A model generated the notes under the pieces. That model was not told the origin of the DNA. It did no database searches and worked only from the letters and a program-made list of their open reading frames with translations. The position numbers were made by a program, and so were the translations under genes. Shown in pieces: positions 16,572 through 24,484 of a stretch of DNA of 28,505 nucleotides. The stretch's first letter is position 1, and the number at the start of each line of letters is the position of its first letter. The DNA lies in the IMG/VR virus record IMGVR_UViG_3300029957_000035, positions 1 to 28,505 of that record; one strand, written 5' to 3'. The DNA comes from a virus.

Positions 16572-18169
16572 ATGCCGATGCCGTTCTTGGCCAGCAGCTT
16601 GCGAACAGCTTCTGCGTCTGTCGCGTGAATGTGGAACTTCACCGTGCCGGTCGGCGCTTTCGAGCCATCGCCAGTGCCGGTGTCGTTCGCCGTTTCGTTG
16701 TCGTTGCCGACTATGGGGTTGCCCTTCGCATCCGTCTTCGGGTCTTTGCCGTCACCCTGCATGGGCGGGCCACCGTTGTGACCCAGCAGTGGCGGGGGCG
16801 GTTCAGGTTGTTCTAGCGGCACGTAGCCGGTGGTCGTCCACACCAGCGGCGTGTCGGCCAGCGGATCGCTGAACGGCTGAAGACCCTTGGCTGCGCGGCC
16901 TTCGTTGATCGTCAGCAGCGCACCCTTCACATCGTTCAGCGTGATCGTCGCCTGCGTGGCAGCGTCGGCGTCTTCGTCTTCCTGCCAACTAAATTCGACA
17001 TCGTTGTTCTTGAAGACGACGCGGATGACGTAGTCGCACAGTTCCTTGATCCACAACTGGATCGGCATCAAGCCTTCTTCGAGAGAAGCATCCTTGAGAC
17101 TTTGCGCAGTCGCGCGATTAAGATTAGACACAAAGGGAGCAGGGCTGATGCTGAAACAATAGCAAGCGACCCTAGCCAGCCATTCATCGAACACATTTTT
17201 CAGTTCCGCTTCTTTGGTGGGAATGTAGGTCTTGGCAATTCCACCGGGCACGAACTTGGCATGACGGCGCGATGCCGTGTTGCCTTCAAGCATGTTGTCC
17301 CAGTAACGCTGGAACGCATTGATCTGGTCAGGCGTCCACGTGTCGGGCACGCCGATCAAAGCTTCGGGGATGTTGCCTTCGGTGTAGTATTGCGTCTGCC
17401 ATGTCTGGCGGCGCAACGCGATGTTCACCGTGGTCAGCAACTGTTCGGTCGGCCCGAAACCGTAAATCTTTCCAGTGCGGCTGTTGCGCGGACGGTAGAT
17501 GACATCGTCAGTCGTGTAATCGACCGCAGGCATACCCTTCAGCACTTGCTGGTAGGCAGGATATGGAGGCAACGGCGTCCGACCCCACGGATCGATCACG
17601 CGCTTGATCGTTGCGCCGTCGATTGGTTCCAGTGCGAAGACACCACCACCCCGCGTGCGACGGATATAGAGCGTTGGTGCGTCCAAGACAAAAAGGTCTT
17701 CCAGCAGTTCGCGCAGCCACTGCGTCCATCCCATGTTCGTGTCGGGTTGCTGGAAGAATGCTTCCAGTTCCGACGCCTTGTCCATGACCGCTGTCGGCGC
17801 TTCCTGATCGCCCTTTTTGTACAACGCCTTCTTGGGAACGATCTGCCATGGCATGCGGCAGAGTTGGTCCTTGCGCGTTTCAATCAGTAGACGGAGCAAA
17901 TCCCACGCATCGGCCAACTGGCGCAGCACCGGGAAGCTGATCGCTTCGTAGGCGCGCGGCGACTGACTGAGATTGTAGCCAACCGGATAGTCCAGAATGC
18001 GCCCCGCCACATCGGCAGGCGCAAGCGGCATCATCGGGTCAAGCGGCCCGAAGAAGCTTTGCGCTGTGCCGGTGCTGTCGAAGCGTGCGCTTACACGCAG
18101 GACATCATGCCCGCCTGCAAGCGGGCGCACGTTCGAACCGGGCGGGGGATTATCGCGTTCGCCTGACAT
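16547..18169 (-). CDS. Portal protein (HK97/SPP1-type) with unusual C-terminal tail
   Basis: I choose ATG 18169 (540 residues); a TTG lies one codon earlier, and neither has a clear ribosome site. The portal forms the dodecameric DNA gate. Family features are the LRLLIETRKDQLCRMPWQIVP helix region near 91-112, LLEDLFVLDAPTLYIRR near 165-181, a proline-rich segment, and QTQYYTEGNIPEALIGVPDTW then IN-x-F-Q-x-Y-W near 280-310. The last 100 residues are Gly/Asp/Asn/Pro-rich with a GHNGGPP motif, then TVKFHIHATDAEAVRKL, a motif also present at the tape measure C-terminus. The gene ends right after a slippery A-run. Confidence 0.9.
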   Translation of the reverse strand: MSGERDNPPPGSNVRPLAGGHDVLRVSARFDSTGTAQSFFGPLDPMMPLAPADVAGRILDYPVGYNLSQSPRAYEAISFPVLRQLADAWDLLRLLIETRKDQLCRMPWQIVPKKALYKKGDQEAPTAVMDKASELEAFFQQPDTNMGWTQWLRELLEDLFVLDAPTLYIRRTRGGGVFALEPIDGATIKRVIDPWGRTPLPPYPAYQQVLKGMPAVDYTTDDVIYRPRNSRTGKIYGFGPTEQLLTTVNIALRRQTWQTQYYTEGNIPEALIGVPDTWTPDQINAFQRYWDNMLEGNTASRRHAKFVPGGIAKTYIPTKEAELKNVFDEWLARVACYCFSISPAPFVSNLNRATAQSLKDASLEEGLMPIQLWIKELCDYVIRVVFKNNDVEFSWQEDEDADAATQATITLNDVKGALLTINEGRAAKGLQPFSDPLADTPLVWTTTGYVPLEQPEPPPPLLGHNGGPPMQGDGKDPKTDAKGNPIVGNDNETANDTGTGDGSKAPTGTVKFHIHATDAEAVRKLLAKNGIGIKKKLMYT

Positions 18170-18199
18170 CAATTACCAGAAGCAAGGTGAAAGAAAAGC

Positions 18200-18246
18200 G
18201 GCAGGCTGTGAACCGCACAATGGCCAAGTCGAATGGCCAACCTGCC
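18200..18246 (-). terminator. Hairpin with tandem TTGGCCATT between virion gene and portal
   Basis: In the 83-nt gap before the portal start, the minus strand has GGCAGG ... CCTGCC arms enclosing two copies of TTGGCCATT separated by 4 nt, followed by GCTTTTCTTTC. The long loop can form an inner TGGCCA pairing. It looks like a weak terminator, attenuator or RNA-processing site; no activity can be shown from sequence alone. Confidence 0.4.
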
Positions 18247-18252
18247 TGATTA

Positions 18253-19005
18253 CTAGTTCATCGCGTTCATTTCGAGGAATTGCAGCACGACATCGTTGGC
18301 CGCAACACCGTTGCCGGTGACAACAATAGTCATCGTGGCCGCTTCCGACTGCGTCAGCGCAATCGTCGATGCCATACCGCCATGCGTCGCGCCAGCGATC
18401 CAGTTGCCTTGGAAGTATTGCGTGTTCGAACCGGCAGCGCCGTACTTGAACAGGTTGCCGAACAACTGCCAGCCGCCGTTGTTCGTGGTCTGCGAGCCTG
18501 AACTAAGCAGCAACGCGCCGGAACCTGCCGCCGTAACTGTTCCTGCATTCGTCAGCACGCCGCCGACAACTGCCTGACCGGACATGGTCGGGTTGATCCA
18601 CAGCTTCCAGAACTTCGCGTTGCCGGTCGCGCCAGTCATGCCCTGTGCGGTGATCGCAAGACCACGGCCAGCAATGTCGAACGCAGACGCGTCCAGCACG
18701 ATGCCGCCAAGGATGTTGTCCACCGAACCAGTGCCGCTGCCGCCGAAGCCGGTAGCGCCAGCGTTGACCGAACGGAAGATGTTTCCTTCTTCCTTCAGGA
18801 TGCTGAAAGTCGCGGCGGGATACGTCAGACCGCCGAACAGCACAGTGTCGTTGGCCGGTTCTGCATAGTAGTACCAGCCAGCAGCCAGCAGATCGGGCAC
18901 TTCGTAATTCTGCACCGTGATCGCGCCATTCGCATCAGGCACATACTTGTTGCCGAAACGCGACTGGTAGATCGCAGGTGCGGTGGGGTTGAACAGAACG
19001 ATCAT
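18253..19005 (-). CDS. Virion protein, probable decoration or head fibre protein
   Basis: A 250-residue protein coupled to the large terminase gene by ATGA. Residues about 15-48 hold the Y-x-P-D-x-NG-x-(I/V) ... A-x-G-W module shared with the 62-residue protein at 4637-4825. The rest is Gly/Ala/Thr-rich and strand-rich (GGIVLDASAFDIAGRGLAI, AKFWKLWINPTMSGQAVVGG, TMTIVVTGNGV), typical of a jelly-roll or beta-sandwich virion protein. Being between terminase and portal suggests a head role. I do not recognise a named family. Confidence 0.72.
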   Translation of the reverse strand: MIVLFNPTAPAIYQSRFGNKYVPDANGAITVQNYEVPDLLAAGWYYYAEPANDTVLFGGLTYPAATFSILKEEGNIFRSVNAGATGFGGSGTGSVDNILGGIVLDASAFDIAGRGLAITAQGMTGATGNAKFWKLWINPTMSGQAVVGGVLTNAGTVTAAGSGALLLSSGSQTTNNGGWQLFGNLFKYGAAGSNTQYFQGNWIAGATHGGMASTIALTQSEAATMTIVVTGNGVAANDVVLQFLEMNAMN

Positions 19006-20543
19006 TGTGTGGTCTCCATGATTGGTTTGAAACCGTTGCGCTTGAAAGCGTCCACGTCATCTGCTTCCGCGTTTATGCAGCCTTCGCTGTCTGTGTTGTA
19101 CATCGCACCGTATCGGCCAAAGACCGTGCCGATGCCGGGCGGCGCTTTCATGCGCACGTAGACTGGACCTTCCTTGACCGCATCGACTATCGCATCGTTC
19201 TGCATGCGCATGTAGTCGAGTATCGCAAGGCTGTTGTCGGGCGGCACCAGCAGTTCGGTAATCGCCCACACCAGCGCGTCTGCGCGGTCAGGCGAGTGAT
19301 CGCCGGAATATCCTGACGTGCTAAAACCGCAAAGCTGTTCTTCAAGTTCAGGGAAATCGTCGCAATGCACGACGCGGCCCTTCTCATACAACGCAGCGAC
19401 TGGTTCGGCGCGCACATGCTTGCCACGGCTGGCCGTGATCATCTTGATCGGCGCACTGCTGCTGGCGCTGCGCAGAACCGCTTCGACCATCGCGCCGCCG
19501 AAGTTCTGTTCGGCAATGATGCGGCTGGCTTTCCACTTGACGTAGAGTTCGTTCGCTTTCTTGGCCCATTCCAATGGACCCATGCGGCCTGACGCATCTT
19601 CCAGAACGTAGGCGACACCGGCAGCATCCTTGCCAGCCACGACCAAGCCAATCTCATCTGACGACTTGTCTTCGCTGGACGATGCGCCTGACGGATCGAC
19701 CGCAACGACAATTTCCACAAGCTGTTCGATGTCCACCATCACGCGGTGACATGCGTCGATGGTTTCAAGCGTCCACAGCGCGCCTTCGACCACATCGGTG
19801 AACTCACCGCGCAGGAAGCGCGCCTGATCGCGATCAGGCAACGAACGCAACAGCCGCATGTATTCCGGTGCGATGTGCGCTTCATTATCGCCGGGGTTCA
19901 TCTGCATCATCGCGTAGTCATGCGGGTCAGCAAGCGGGCGGCGTGTGTTCGGTTCTTTCAGTTCCACGAATATGCGATGGGTCCAGTGACCCTTCGGCGG
20001 TGGGTTGCAGTCGTAGTAGGCACGCAGCTTCAACCCGGACTTCTGCGCAAGACGTGTGATGACCTTGTTGCGCGACGGGTAGCTGATCTGACTGACTTCG
20101 TTCAGCCAGATCGTGCTGTGTTCCTGTCCAAGGATTTTTTCCGTGCGTTCTTTTTCATCCAGACCGCCGAACAGAACCTTACCGCTGTCAGGTTCGCCGT
20201 TGAACGTGACAGACCAATCGTCCTGCTTCAGCCGGTAGGTGACATCGGGAAACGATCCACGCATCACCGCTGGCAGCGTCTGTTCGATGATACTTTCGCG
20301 CAGATGGTTGAAACGATAGCGCAGAACGGTGTGCGTCGAATGCTTGGCGCGCAGTGCGCGGACGATAACCGCGCGCATGAACAGATACGACTTGCCCGAC
20401 CGCGATCCGCCATACAGCAACTGGTGCGTGGCATTGCCGCGAAGGATCGTGCTGTTCGCCTGCAACTGGCGCGGTGTCAGTTCCTTGCCTTGCAGTCCGA
20501 CATATTTGTCTACGACTTCGGCGTCAGGCGATGACACCGGCAT
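19002..20543 (-). CDS. terL: Terminase large subunit
   Basis: The ATP-driven DNA packaging motor and headful/cos nuclease. I take ATG 20543 (513 residues); an in-frame TTG two codons upstream is possible. Near residues 45-52 is the Walker A loop GGSRSGKS, near 144-149 the Walker B strand TIWLNE, and near 279-286 the RNase-H-like nuclease begins with VVAVDPSG (candidate metal-binding Asp283). Near 427-437 is SPDRADALVWA, the third acidic motif. Length is typical. It overlaps the upstream small gene by about 20 nt and the downstream virion gene by ATGA. Confidence 0.95.
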   Translation of the reverse strand: MPVSSPDAEVVDKYVGLQGKELTPRQLQANSTILRGNATHQLLYGGSRSGKSYLFMRAVIVRALRAKHSTHTVLRYRFNHLRESIIEQTLPAVMRGSFPDVTYRLKQDDWSVTFNGEPDSGKVLFGGLDEKERTEKILGQEHSTIWLNEVSQISYPSRNKVITRLAQKSGLKLRAYYDCNPPPKGHWTHRIFVELKEPNTRRPLADPHDYAMMQMNPGDNEAHIAPEYMRLLRSLPDRDQARFLRGEFTDVVEGALWTLETIDACHRVMVDIEQLVEIVVAVDPSGASSSEDKSSDEIGLVVAGKDAAGVAYVLEDASGRMGPLEWAKKANELYVKWKASRIIAEQNFGGAMVEAVLRSASSSAPIKMITASRGKHVRAEPVAALYEKGRVVHCDDFPELEEQLCGFSTSGYSGDHSPDRADALVWAITELLVPPDNSLAILDYMRMQNDAIVDAVKEGPVYVRMKAPPGIGTVFGRYGAMYNTDSEGCINAEADDVDAFKRNGFKPIMETTQ

Positions 20544-20757
20544 CACCAAGTTGTTCGCGCATGATTTCCTTGCGCGTCAGGTACATCGGCATGCGCGGTT
20601 CGCCCGGCATCTTGCGACGTGCTTCCTTGGTCGCCGCAAGCCAGCGCGCGGACCACACAGCAACGTTCAGCTTGTGGTTCAGAATGATCACGGCATCGCT
20701 GACAACTGCGTGCGATGCGCCCCACTTCTGGATCGACTTCAGGATTTTCAAACTCAT
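20524..20757 (-). CDS. Small unknown protein before large terminase
   Basis: A 77-residue product with a good ribosome site (AGGA, 8 nt before ATG). It overlaps the terminase start by about 20 nt, suggesting coupled translation. The sequence is basic and helical (KILKSIQKWGASHAVVSDAVIILNHKLN, AVWSARWLAATKEARRKM). It might be a packaging accessory or, less likely, the small terminase itself. No family recognised. Confidence 0.7.
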   Translation of the reverse strand: MSLKILKSIQKWGASHAVVSDAVIILNHKLNVAVWSARWLAATKEARRKMPGEPRMPMYLTRKEIMREQLGDAGVIA

Positions 20758-20770
20758 CTCATCTTCCTTT

Positions 20771-20799
20771 CAGCACGGCGTCTGTTGCGCCTTCGTGCT
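20771..20799 (-). other. Hairpin between the 40-residue and 77-residue genes
   Basis: The minus strand reads AGCAC-gaa-GGCG-caacaga-CGCC-GTGCT, an interrupted 9-bp stem starting within the stop codon of the upstream gene. There is no following T-run, so it is more likely an RNA-folding or processing element than a terminator. Confidence 0.35.
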
Positions 20800-20920
20800 A
20801 GTACATCGGGTCTTTGCCGCCGCTGGTGATCCAACAGTGCAGGCCGATGATCGACAGAACGATGAGAACCGACACTGCACCTGCAACGATCAACGCATCG
20901 ACCAGCAGGTGAAGCAGCAT
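20798..20920 (-). CDS. 40-residue single-span membrane protein
   Basis: A short gene starting 2 nt after the stop of the preceding gene, with GGAG about 8 nt before ATG. The product has a hydrophobic segment at residues about 5-29 (LLVDALIVAGAVSVLIVLSIIG) and a short polar C-terminus (TSGGKDPMY). It is too short to assign to a family. Candidates are a small holin-like or phage membrane peptide; the packaging-region location gives no decisive hint. Confidence 0.6.
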   Translation of the reverse strand: MLLHLLVDALIVAGAVSVLIVLSIIGLHCWITSGGKDPMY

Positions 20921-20922
20921 GT

Positions 20923-21366
20923 TCACAACTCCATATCGTCCGGCGACACCAGAAGGATCATGCGCACGTTCGCGTTCGGCATCGTCGGCAGAAGCGGTGC
21001 AGGCTTGGGGTGAATGTAAACTGAAAGGCGCGTCGCAACTTCGACCGTGGCAGAAGACGCTTCAAGGAACATGCGGTACTGCATCTTCATTTCATCGATG
21101 TCATCAGGCGACACAGTCTTGGATGTCACGATCTTCTTCGCGATGGCGTCGAACTTGTCGTGGAACGCATCCGACATCTTGTCGAGGCGCAGCATGTGCT
21201 TGTGCAAAGTCTTGACTGGCGTGTCGGGGCCGTAGGCGATCTTCAGCACATCAGCGTTCGGGCGATCTGCTGCGCCCTTCTTGCGTCCCTGCCTGCCGTG
21301 TTTGCCACGACCGTCCGGCTTCTTCAACGGCGGCAGCACTGTGACTTCTTGGCCAACTTGGGACAT
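20923..21366 (-). CDS. Candidate terminase small subunit
   Basis: A 147-residue protein with a basic N-terminus (KKPDGRGKHGRQGRKKG, residues about 15-31), a central helical region (TLHKHMLRLDKMSDAFHDKFDAIAKKIV) and an acidic end. Small terminases often have a basic DNA-binding part and a helical oligomerisation region, and this gene precedes the large terminase by two short genes. I see no secure helix-turn-helix. The ribosome site is poor: AAGGGA sits about 17 nt before ATG. The call rests mostly on position. Confidence 0.5.
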   Translation of the reverse strand: MSQVGQEVTVLPPLKKPDGRGKHGRQGRKKGAADRPNADVLKIAYGPDTPVKTLHKHMLRLDKMSDAFHDKFDAIAKKIVTSKTVSPDDIDEMKMQYRMFLEASSATVEVATRLSVYIHPKPAPLLPTMPNANVRMILLVSPDDMEL

Positions 21367-21394
21367 TTATTTTCTAAAGAGTTCCCTTTGGAAA

Positions 21395-21931
21395 TCAGGA
21401 AGCTACCGCACCGCGCGATTGTTCGCACGGAGTGCCGGGGGTCGATGGGACCGCACGTGCGATCAGCACCGCCTGATGGCTTAACACGGCTGCGAGAACT
21501 TCCTGATTGAACAGCTTCACATCGACATACAGGACGTTCCGGCGAAGCACCTTTACCGTAAATTTATGTCCAGCGAAAGGGCCTGACGTGACCGCAATCG
21601 CATCACCTAGTGCAAATTGGACTGGCTTGGGGTCTTCGGGGGGTCGCATAGCTGCGAGGGAACTTTTCAGATCGCGGACGAAATCATCAGGCAGCGCAGA
21701 CGGTTCCTCGCGATAGTTCGGCAGCAGGTGATGCACGCCGCGCGTGCCGTTGATCGGCTGCCAGCCATAAGGGTTCTGCTGCTTGTCGAACGCAACGAAA
21801 ATGTACCCCGGAAAAAGCAGGATGCCACCCAGCATCACCGGCAGGAAAATTTCGAACCCTTGAGCCTTCAGATTGTCATGCGCCCAGTGTGCGCGACCGG
21901 GCTTCGTCACAGCGCAATACCACTTGATCAT
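21395..21931 (-). CDS. NusG/RfaH-like transcription elongation factor
   Basis: A 178-residue protein with the NusG N-terminal domain pattern: KWYCAVTKPGRAHWAHDNLKAQGFEIFLPV at residues 3-32, GYIFVAFD near 42-49, and NGTRGVHHLL near 61-70. A KOW-type region follows: FALGDAIAVTSGPFAGHKFTVKVL near 104-128 and VDVKLFNQEV. NusG family proteins bind RNA polymerase and make it resistant to pausing or termination; RfaH-type members are operon-specific. The length matches NusG. The C-terminal 20 residues are unrelated extra tail. It is the first gene after the iteron region and precedes all packaging and virion genes, as expected for a late antiterminator. Confidence 0.85.
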   Translation of the reverse strand: MIKWYCAVTKPGRAHWAHDNLKAQGFEIFLPVMLGGILLFPGYIFVAFDKQQNPYGWQPINGTRGVHHLLPNYREEPSALPDDFVRDLKSSLAAMRPPEDPKPVQFALGDAIAVTSGPFAGHKFTVKVLRRNVLYVDVKLFNQEVLAAVLSHQAVLIARAVPSTPGTPCEQSRGAVAS

Positions 21932-22243
21932 CGTATTTTATTTCCCCTCGTTGAACTGACCCATTTCATCCTGCGTGTTTTGCCTGCGCGCGCGCCCCTG
22001 AACCACGCGCGTCAGGGTGCAAAGGTGCAAAGGTTTTCCCAATACTCCACAGACAGAAATAAGAGACATACACATCACCAATCTATGTTGTTCTCTATTC
22101 TATGTACTAAATACCTTTGCACCCTTTGCACCTAAATAGACTTTGAAGTAGTAAAATCAGGGGTTTCTTCGGGTGCAAAGGTCGGGTGCAAAGCTTTTCG
22201 ACCTTTGCACCCGACCGCAGAAACGCTGGATAGCTTTGCACCC
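21932..22243. promoter_or_regulatory. Candidate replication origin and/or late control region
   Basis: The only gap above 300 bases, between the primase/VapE-type gene and the NusG-like gene. The stretch 22034-22113 is about one-third GC by my count, far below the surrounding DNA, and is framed by the inverted iteron pairs. The architecture (iterons plus AT-rich core beside a replication protein gene) fits an origin. It must also carry or transmit transcription to the late genes; a minus-strand TAGAAT at 22102-22097 is a possible -10 box without a convincing -35. Bases 21932-22014 contain a GC-rich alternating CG run with no gene. Confidence 0.55.
22015..22243. repeat. Iteron-like cluster, eight copies of GGGTGCAAAGG in both orientations
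   Basis: Copies by plus-strand orientation: forward at 22015-22025 and 22024-22033 (overlapping), reverse at 22114-22124 and 22123-22132 (overlapping), forward at 22171-22181 and 22184-22194, reverse at 22202-22212 and 22233-22243. A ninth reverse copy (GCTTTGCACCC) is at 22339-22349 inside the primase gene. Copies 22180-22193 and 22203-22216 form a 14-bp perfect inverted repeat with a 9-nt loop. Irregular spacing excludes CRISPR. Confidence 0.9.
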
Positions 22244-24484
22244 TCACTTCACCACCTTGAAGCCCTTCATCTGGGCCTCCGACAGCATCGTTTCATACGG
22301 GGGCACATACCAGCCACGTTTGCCGTTTACGGTCGCTCGCTTTGCACCCCAATTCTTGAGCGCAGAATTGAGGTCCGTCCACGTCGCCATACGGGGTGGA
22401 AAACCATAGTGCGCCACCAGTTCTTTTGCCCGCGCATGGACCCATGTTTTCGTATTTTCTGGGAACACCAGCGCCCGGTGCCGGATGTCTTCCATGATGT
22501 AGCCGACATCGCTGTCCACGTAGTGATCCTGACAGGCTGCGGCGTGCAGTTTTTCCTCTGCTGCCGACAGCCAGAAAGGGGTCTTCTTTGCCTCTAGGTG
22601 CGCCGCCTGCGCCCATAGCTGCTGCATGTCGATCTTGTGGCCGTACAGGCACTGTTCGACCGCCAGCGGCCAGAAGCGCCGGTCGCCCGTCTGGTCAAGC
22701 AGGAAGCCTTCCGGGTTGACCGTGGCCGCATAGACGGTGCAGCGCGGTTTGGCCGTCTCCGTGCGTCCGTAGGCGTCACGGTAGGTGTCTTCGCGGGTGG
22801 TCAGGAAGTTCTTCAGGGCCGACTGGTCCGACCGCCTGAAGGACGCGTCCAGTTCCCCCAGTTCGGCTATCGGCGTCCGTGTCGCCCTGCGCACCGCGTC
22901 GCGCTCGTTGCTGGTCAGGTTGAGCGACAACCCGGTGGTCACGAACCCTTGAGGCATTAGGGAAGACACCCAGCGCGACTTGCCGATGCCCTGCCCGCCC
23001 TGAAGCGTCAGCACATAGCCGACATCCTGCGGCGGGCGCTTGTAGTTGCGGATCGCGGCCACAGCTTGGATGCACCAGTTGCGCAGCGCGACGCGCTTCC
23101 AAGGTTCGTGCTTTGGATCGCGCAGCACCAGCGTGGCACACAAGGCTTCGAAGCGATCCGTGCCGTCCCACGGCACGGACGTGATCCAGTCTTCTGCCGG
23201 GTGGTACTCGTTGGTCTTGGCGACGTTGTAGATCGCTTCGATGATGTGTGCTGCGCCTTTCATGCGCGTGCGCAGGCAGGCATGGATGATCGTATCGATG
23301 CCCGCGTTCGATTTATCTTCGATAGAGTTGTATCCGATGTCGCTGCGTGTGATCGATAGTTCCATCACGCCGGTCATCGCGTTGTAGCGCGCCTTGGCAC
23401 CGATCAGTCCCATTACCGTTTCGACGCGCACCGCGCTGACGCCTTGGGAGAGTTGCGGGATGCCGCGTGCAGTCATGTCGCAATCCGGCAGCACCATGGG
23501 GCCTAGCGGAACGTTGCGGATCGAACGCGTCAAGCGTTCCAGCAGCGTCATGTCTTCAACCGGGTGCATGATCGCGTCCAGCGATGCGCCGACGCTGTCC
23601 ACCAGCGTTGCAGGCAGCACGGACAGATCAACCTGTGGGTCTTGCGATGCGATCCACTCCTTCAGCGTCGCGGTCGTGCGGTCCTTGCAGTGCGCATGGA
23701 GACACTTGAACGCACCGGGTGATCCGGGGAAGTAATCTGTTCCGCCGCCTTCACTGGTGTGTTCGTCACCCCACGGGCACTGGATCGGCACCCAGCCGCG
23801 CGCGTCTGCTTCGCCTTCAACCATGCCGTTGTCGCGTAGCCAGTCGAACACCGGATCGACTTCGCCATCGGCCAGTGAAGGCGCTGCCTGCGATGCAGCA
23901 GGCTTGTGTTCGACAAGATCGAAGCCAAGACCGTGACGCAGTTCGTCCAGCGTGTAGGCGACATCGTTCCATTCGATCAACTGGGCAGGGAACGGCGGAT
24001 CGTACTTGGTGTTGAGCGAACCCGGCACGCGCATCACCTGTCCTGCACCATTTGGGCGACCGCTGTCCGTCAATCCGGCAGCAACCAGCGATGCGATGAA
24101 CGCGTTCGCTACATCGACAGGCACTGGTTCCTTGAGGCGGTAGCCCCACTGTTCGTTGCCGGGTGATGTCTCAAGTGTGTAGGTGGGCGTCGGGCGCTTT
24201 CCTATCAAGCGCATCTTGCCCACCTTGGTGCCGACATCGTCCAAGACGATCACGAACGTGAAGCGGAAGTCGGTCGCGCGTGCGCGCAAGCGCCGGGCAC
24301 GCGGGTTGTCGGCATGAAGTGTGGTGGGGAAATAGTACAGCGATGAAGAAGGTGACGGCCCCTGCGGAACCCAGCGTTCGCGTGGCCACCCCTTGGGGGT
24401 GGGATAGGAAACAGCTACTACGCCTTGATCTTTATTGACACTAGGGAACAAGTTCGCCAGAAAGGCGTTGATCTTCGTGGTCAT
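22244..24484 (-). CDS. RepB-like primase / VapE-type ATPase
   Basis: A 746-residue replication protein. I choose ATG 24484 (AGGG about 7 nt upstream) over GTG 24502. Residues about 80-210 resemble the RepB-like primase fold (RFTFVIVLDDVG, then GYRLKEPVPVD and AGQVMRVPGSLNTK). Residues about 235-285 contain H-x6-YFPGSPGAFKCLHAHC, a zinc-binding-like segment seen in phage/plasmid primases. From about 430 the protein is virulence-associated protein E-like: Walker A GGQGIGKS with K near 502, IAELGELDASFRRSDQSALKNFL near 545, and TVNPEGFLLDQTGDRRFWPL near 590. These proteins couple priming and helicase or ATPase activity at an origin. The stop abuts the iteron cluster. Confidence 0.87.
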   Translation of the reverse strand: MTTKINAFLANLFPSVNKDQGVVAVSYPTPKGWPRERWVPQGPSPSSSLYYFPTTLHADNPRARRLRARATDFRFTFVIVLDDVGTKVGKMRLIGKRPTPTYTLETSPGNEQWGYRLKEPVPVDVANAFIASLVAAGLTDSGRPNGAGQVMRVPGSLNTKYDPPFPAQLIEWNDVAYTLDELRHGLGFDLVEHKPAASQAAPSLADGEVDPVFDWLRDNGMVEGEADARGWVPIQCPWGDEHTSEGGGTDYFPGSPGAFKCLHAHCKDRTTATLKEWIASQDPQVDLSVLPATLVDSVGASLDAIMHPVEDMTLLERLTRSIRNVPLGPMVLPDCDMTARGIPQLSQGVSAVRVETVMGLIGAKARYNAMTGVMELSITRSDIGYNSIEDKSNAGIDTIIHACLRTRMKGAAHIIEAIYNVAKTNEYHPAEDWITSVPWDGTDRFEALCATLVLRDPKHEPWKRVALRNWCIQAVAAIRNYKRPPQDVGYVLTLQGGQGIGKSRWVSSLMPQGFVTTGLSLNLTSNERDAVRRATRTPIAELGELDASFRRSDQSALKNFLTTREDTYRDAYGRTETAKPRCTVYAATVNPEGFLLDQTGDRRFWPLAVEQCLYGHKIDMQQLWAQAAHLEAKKTPFWLSAAEEKLHAAACQDHYVDSDVGYIMEDIRHRALVFPENTKTWVHARAKELVAHYGFPPRMATWTDLNSALKNWGAKRATVNGKRGWYVPPYETMLSEAQMKGFKVVK

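Noticed and set aside
22097-22102. Minus-strand TAGAAT as a promoter -10 box
   Set aside because: No convincing -35 element at 16-18 nt, and the region is AT-rich, so a chance match is likely. It is mentioned only as a possibility within the control region.
22015-22243. Short repeats considered as a CRISPR array
   Set aside because: Repeats are 11 bp, in both orientations, partly overlapping and irregularly spaced.
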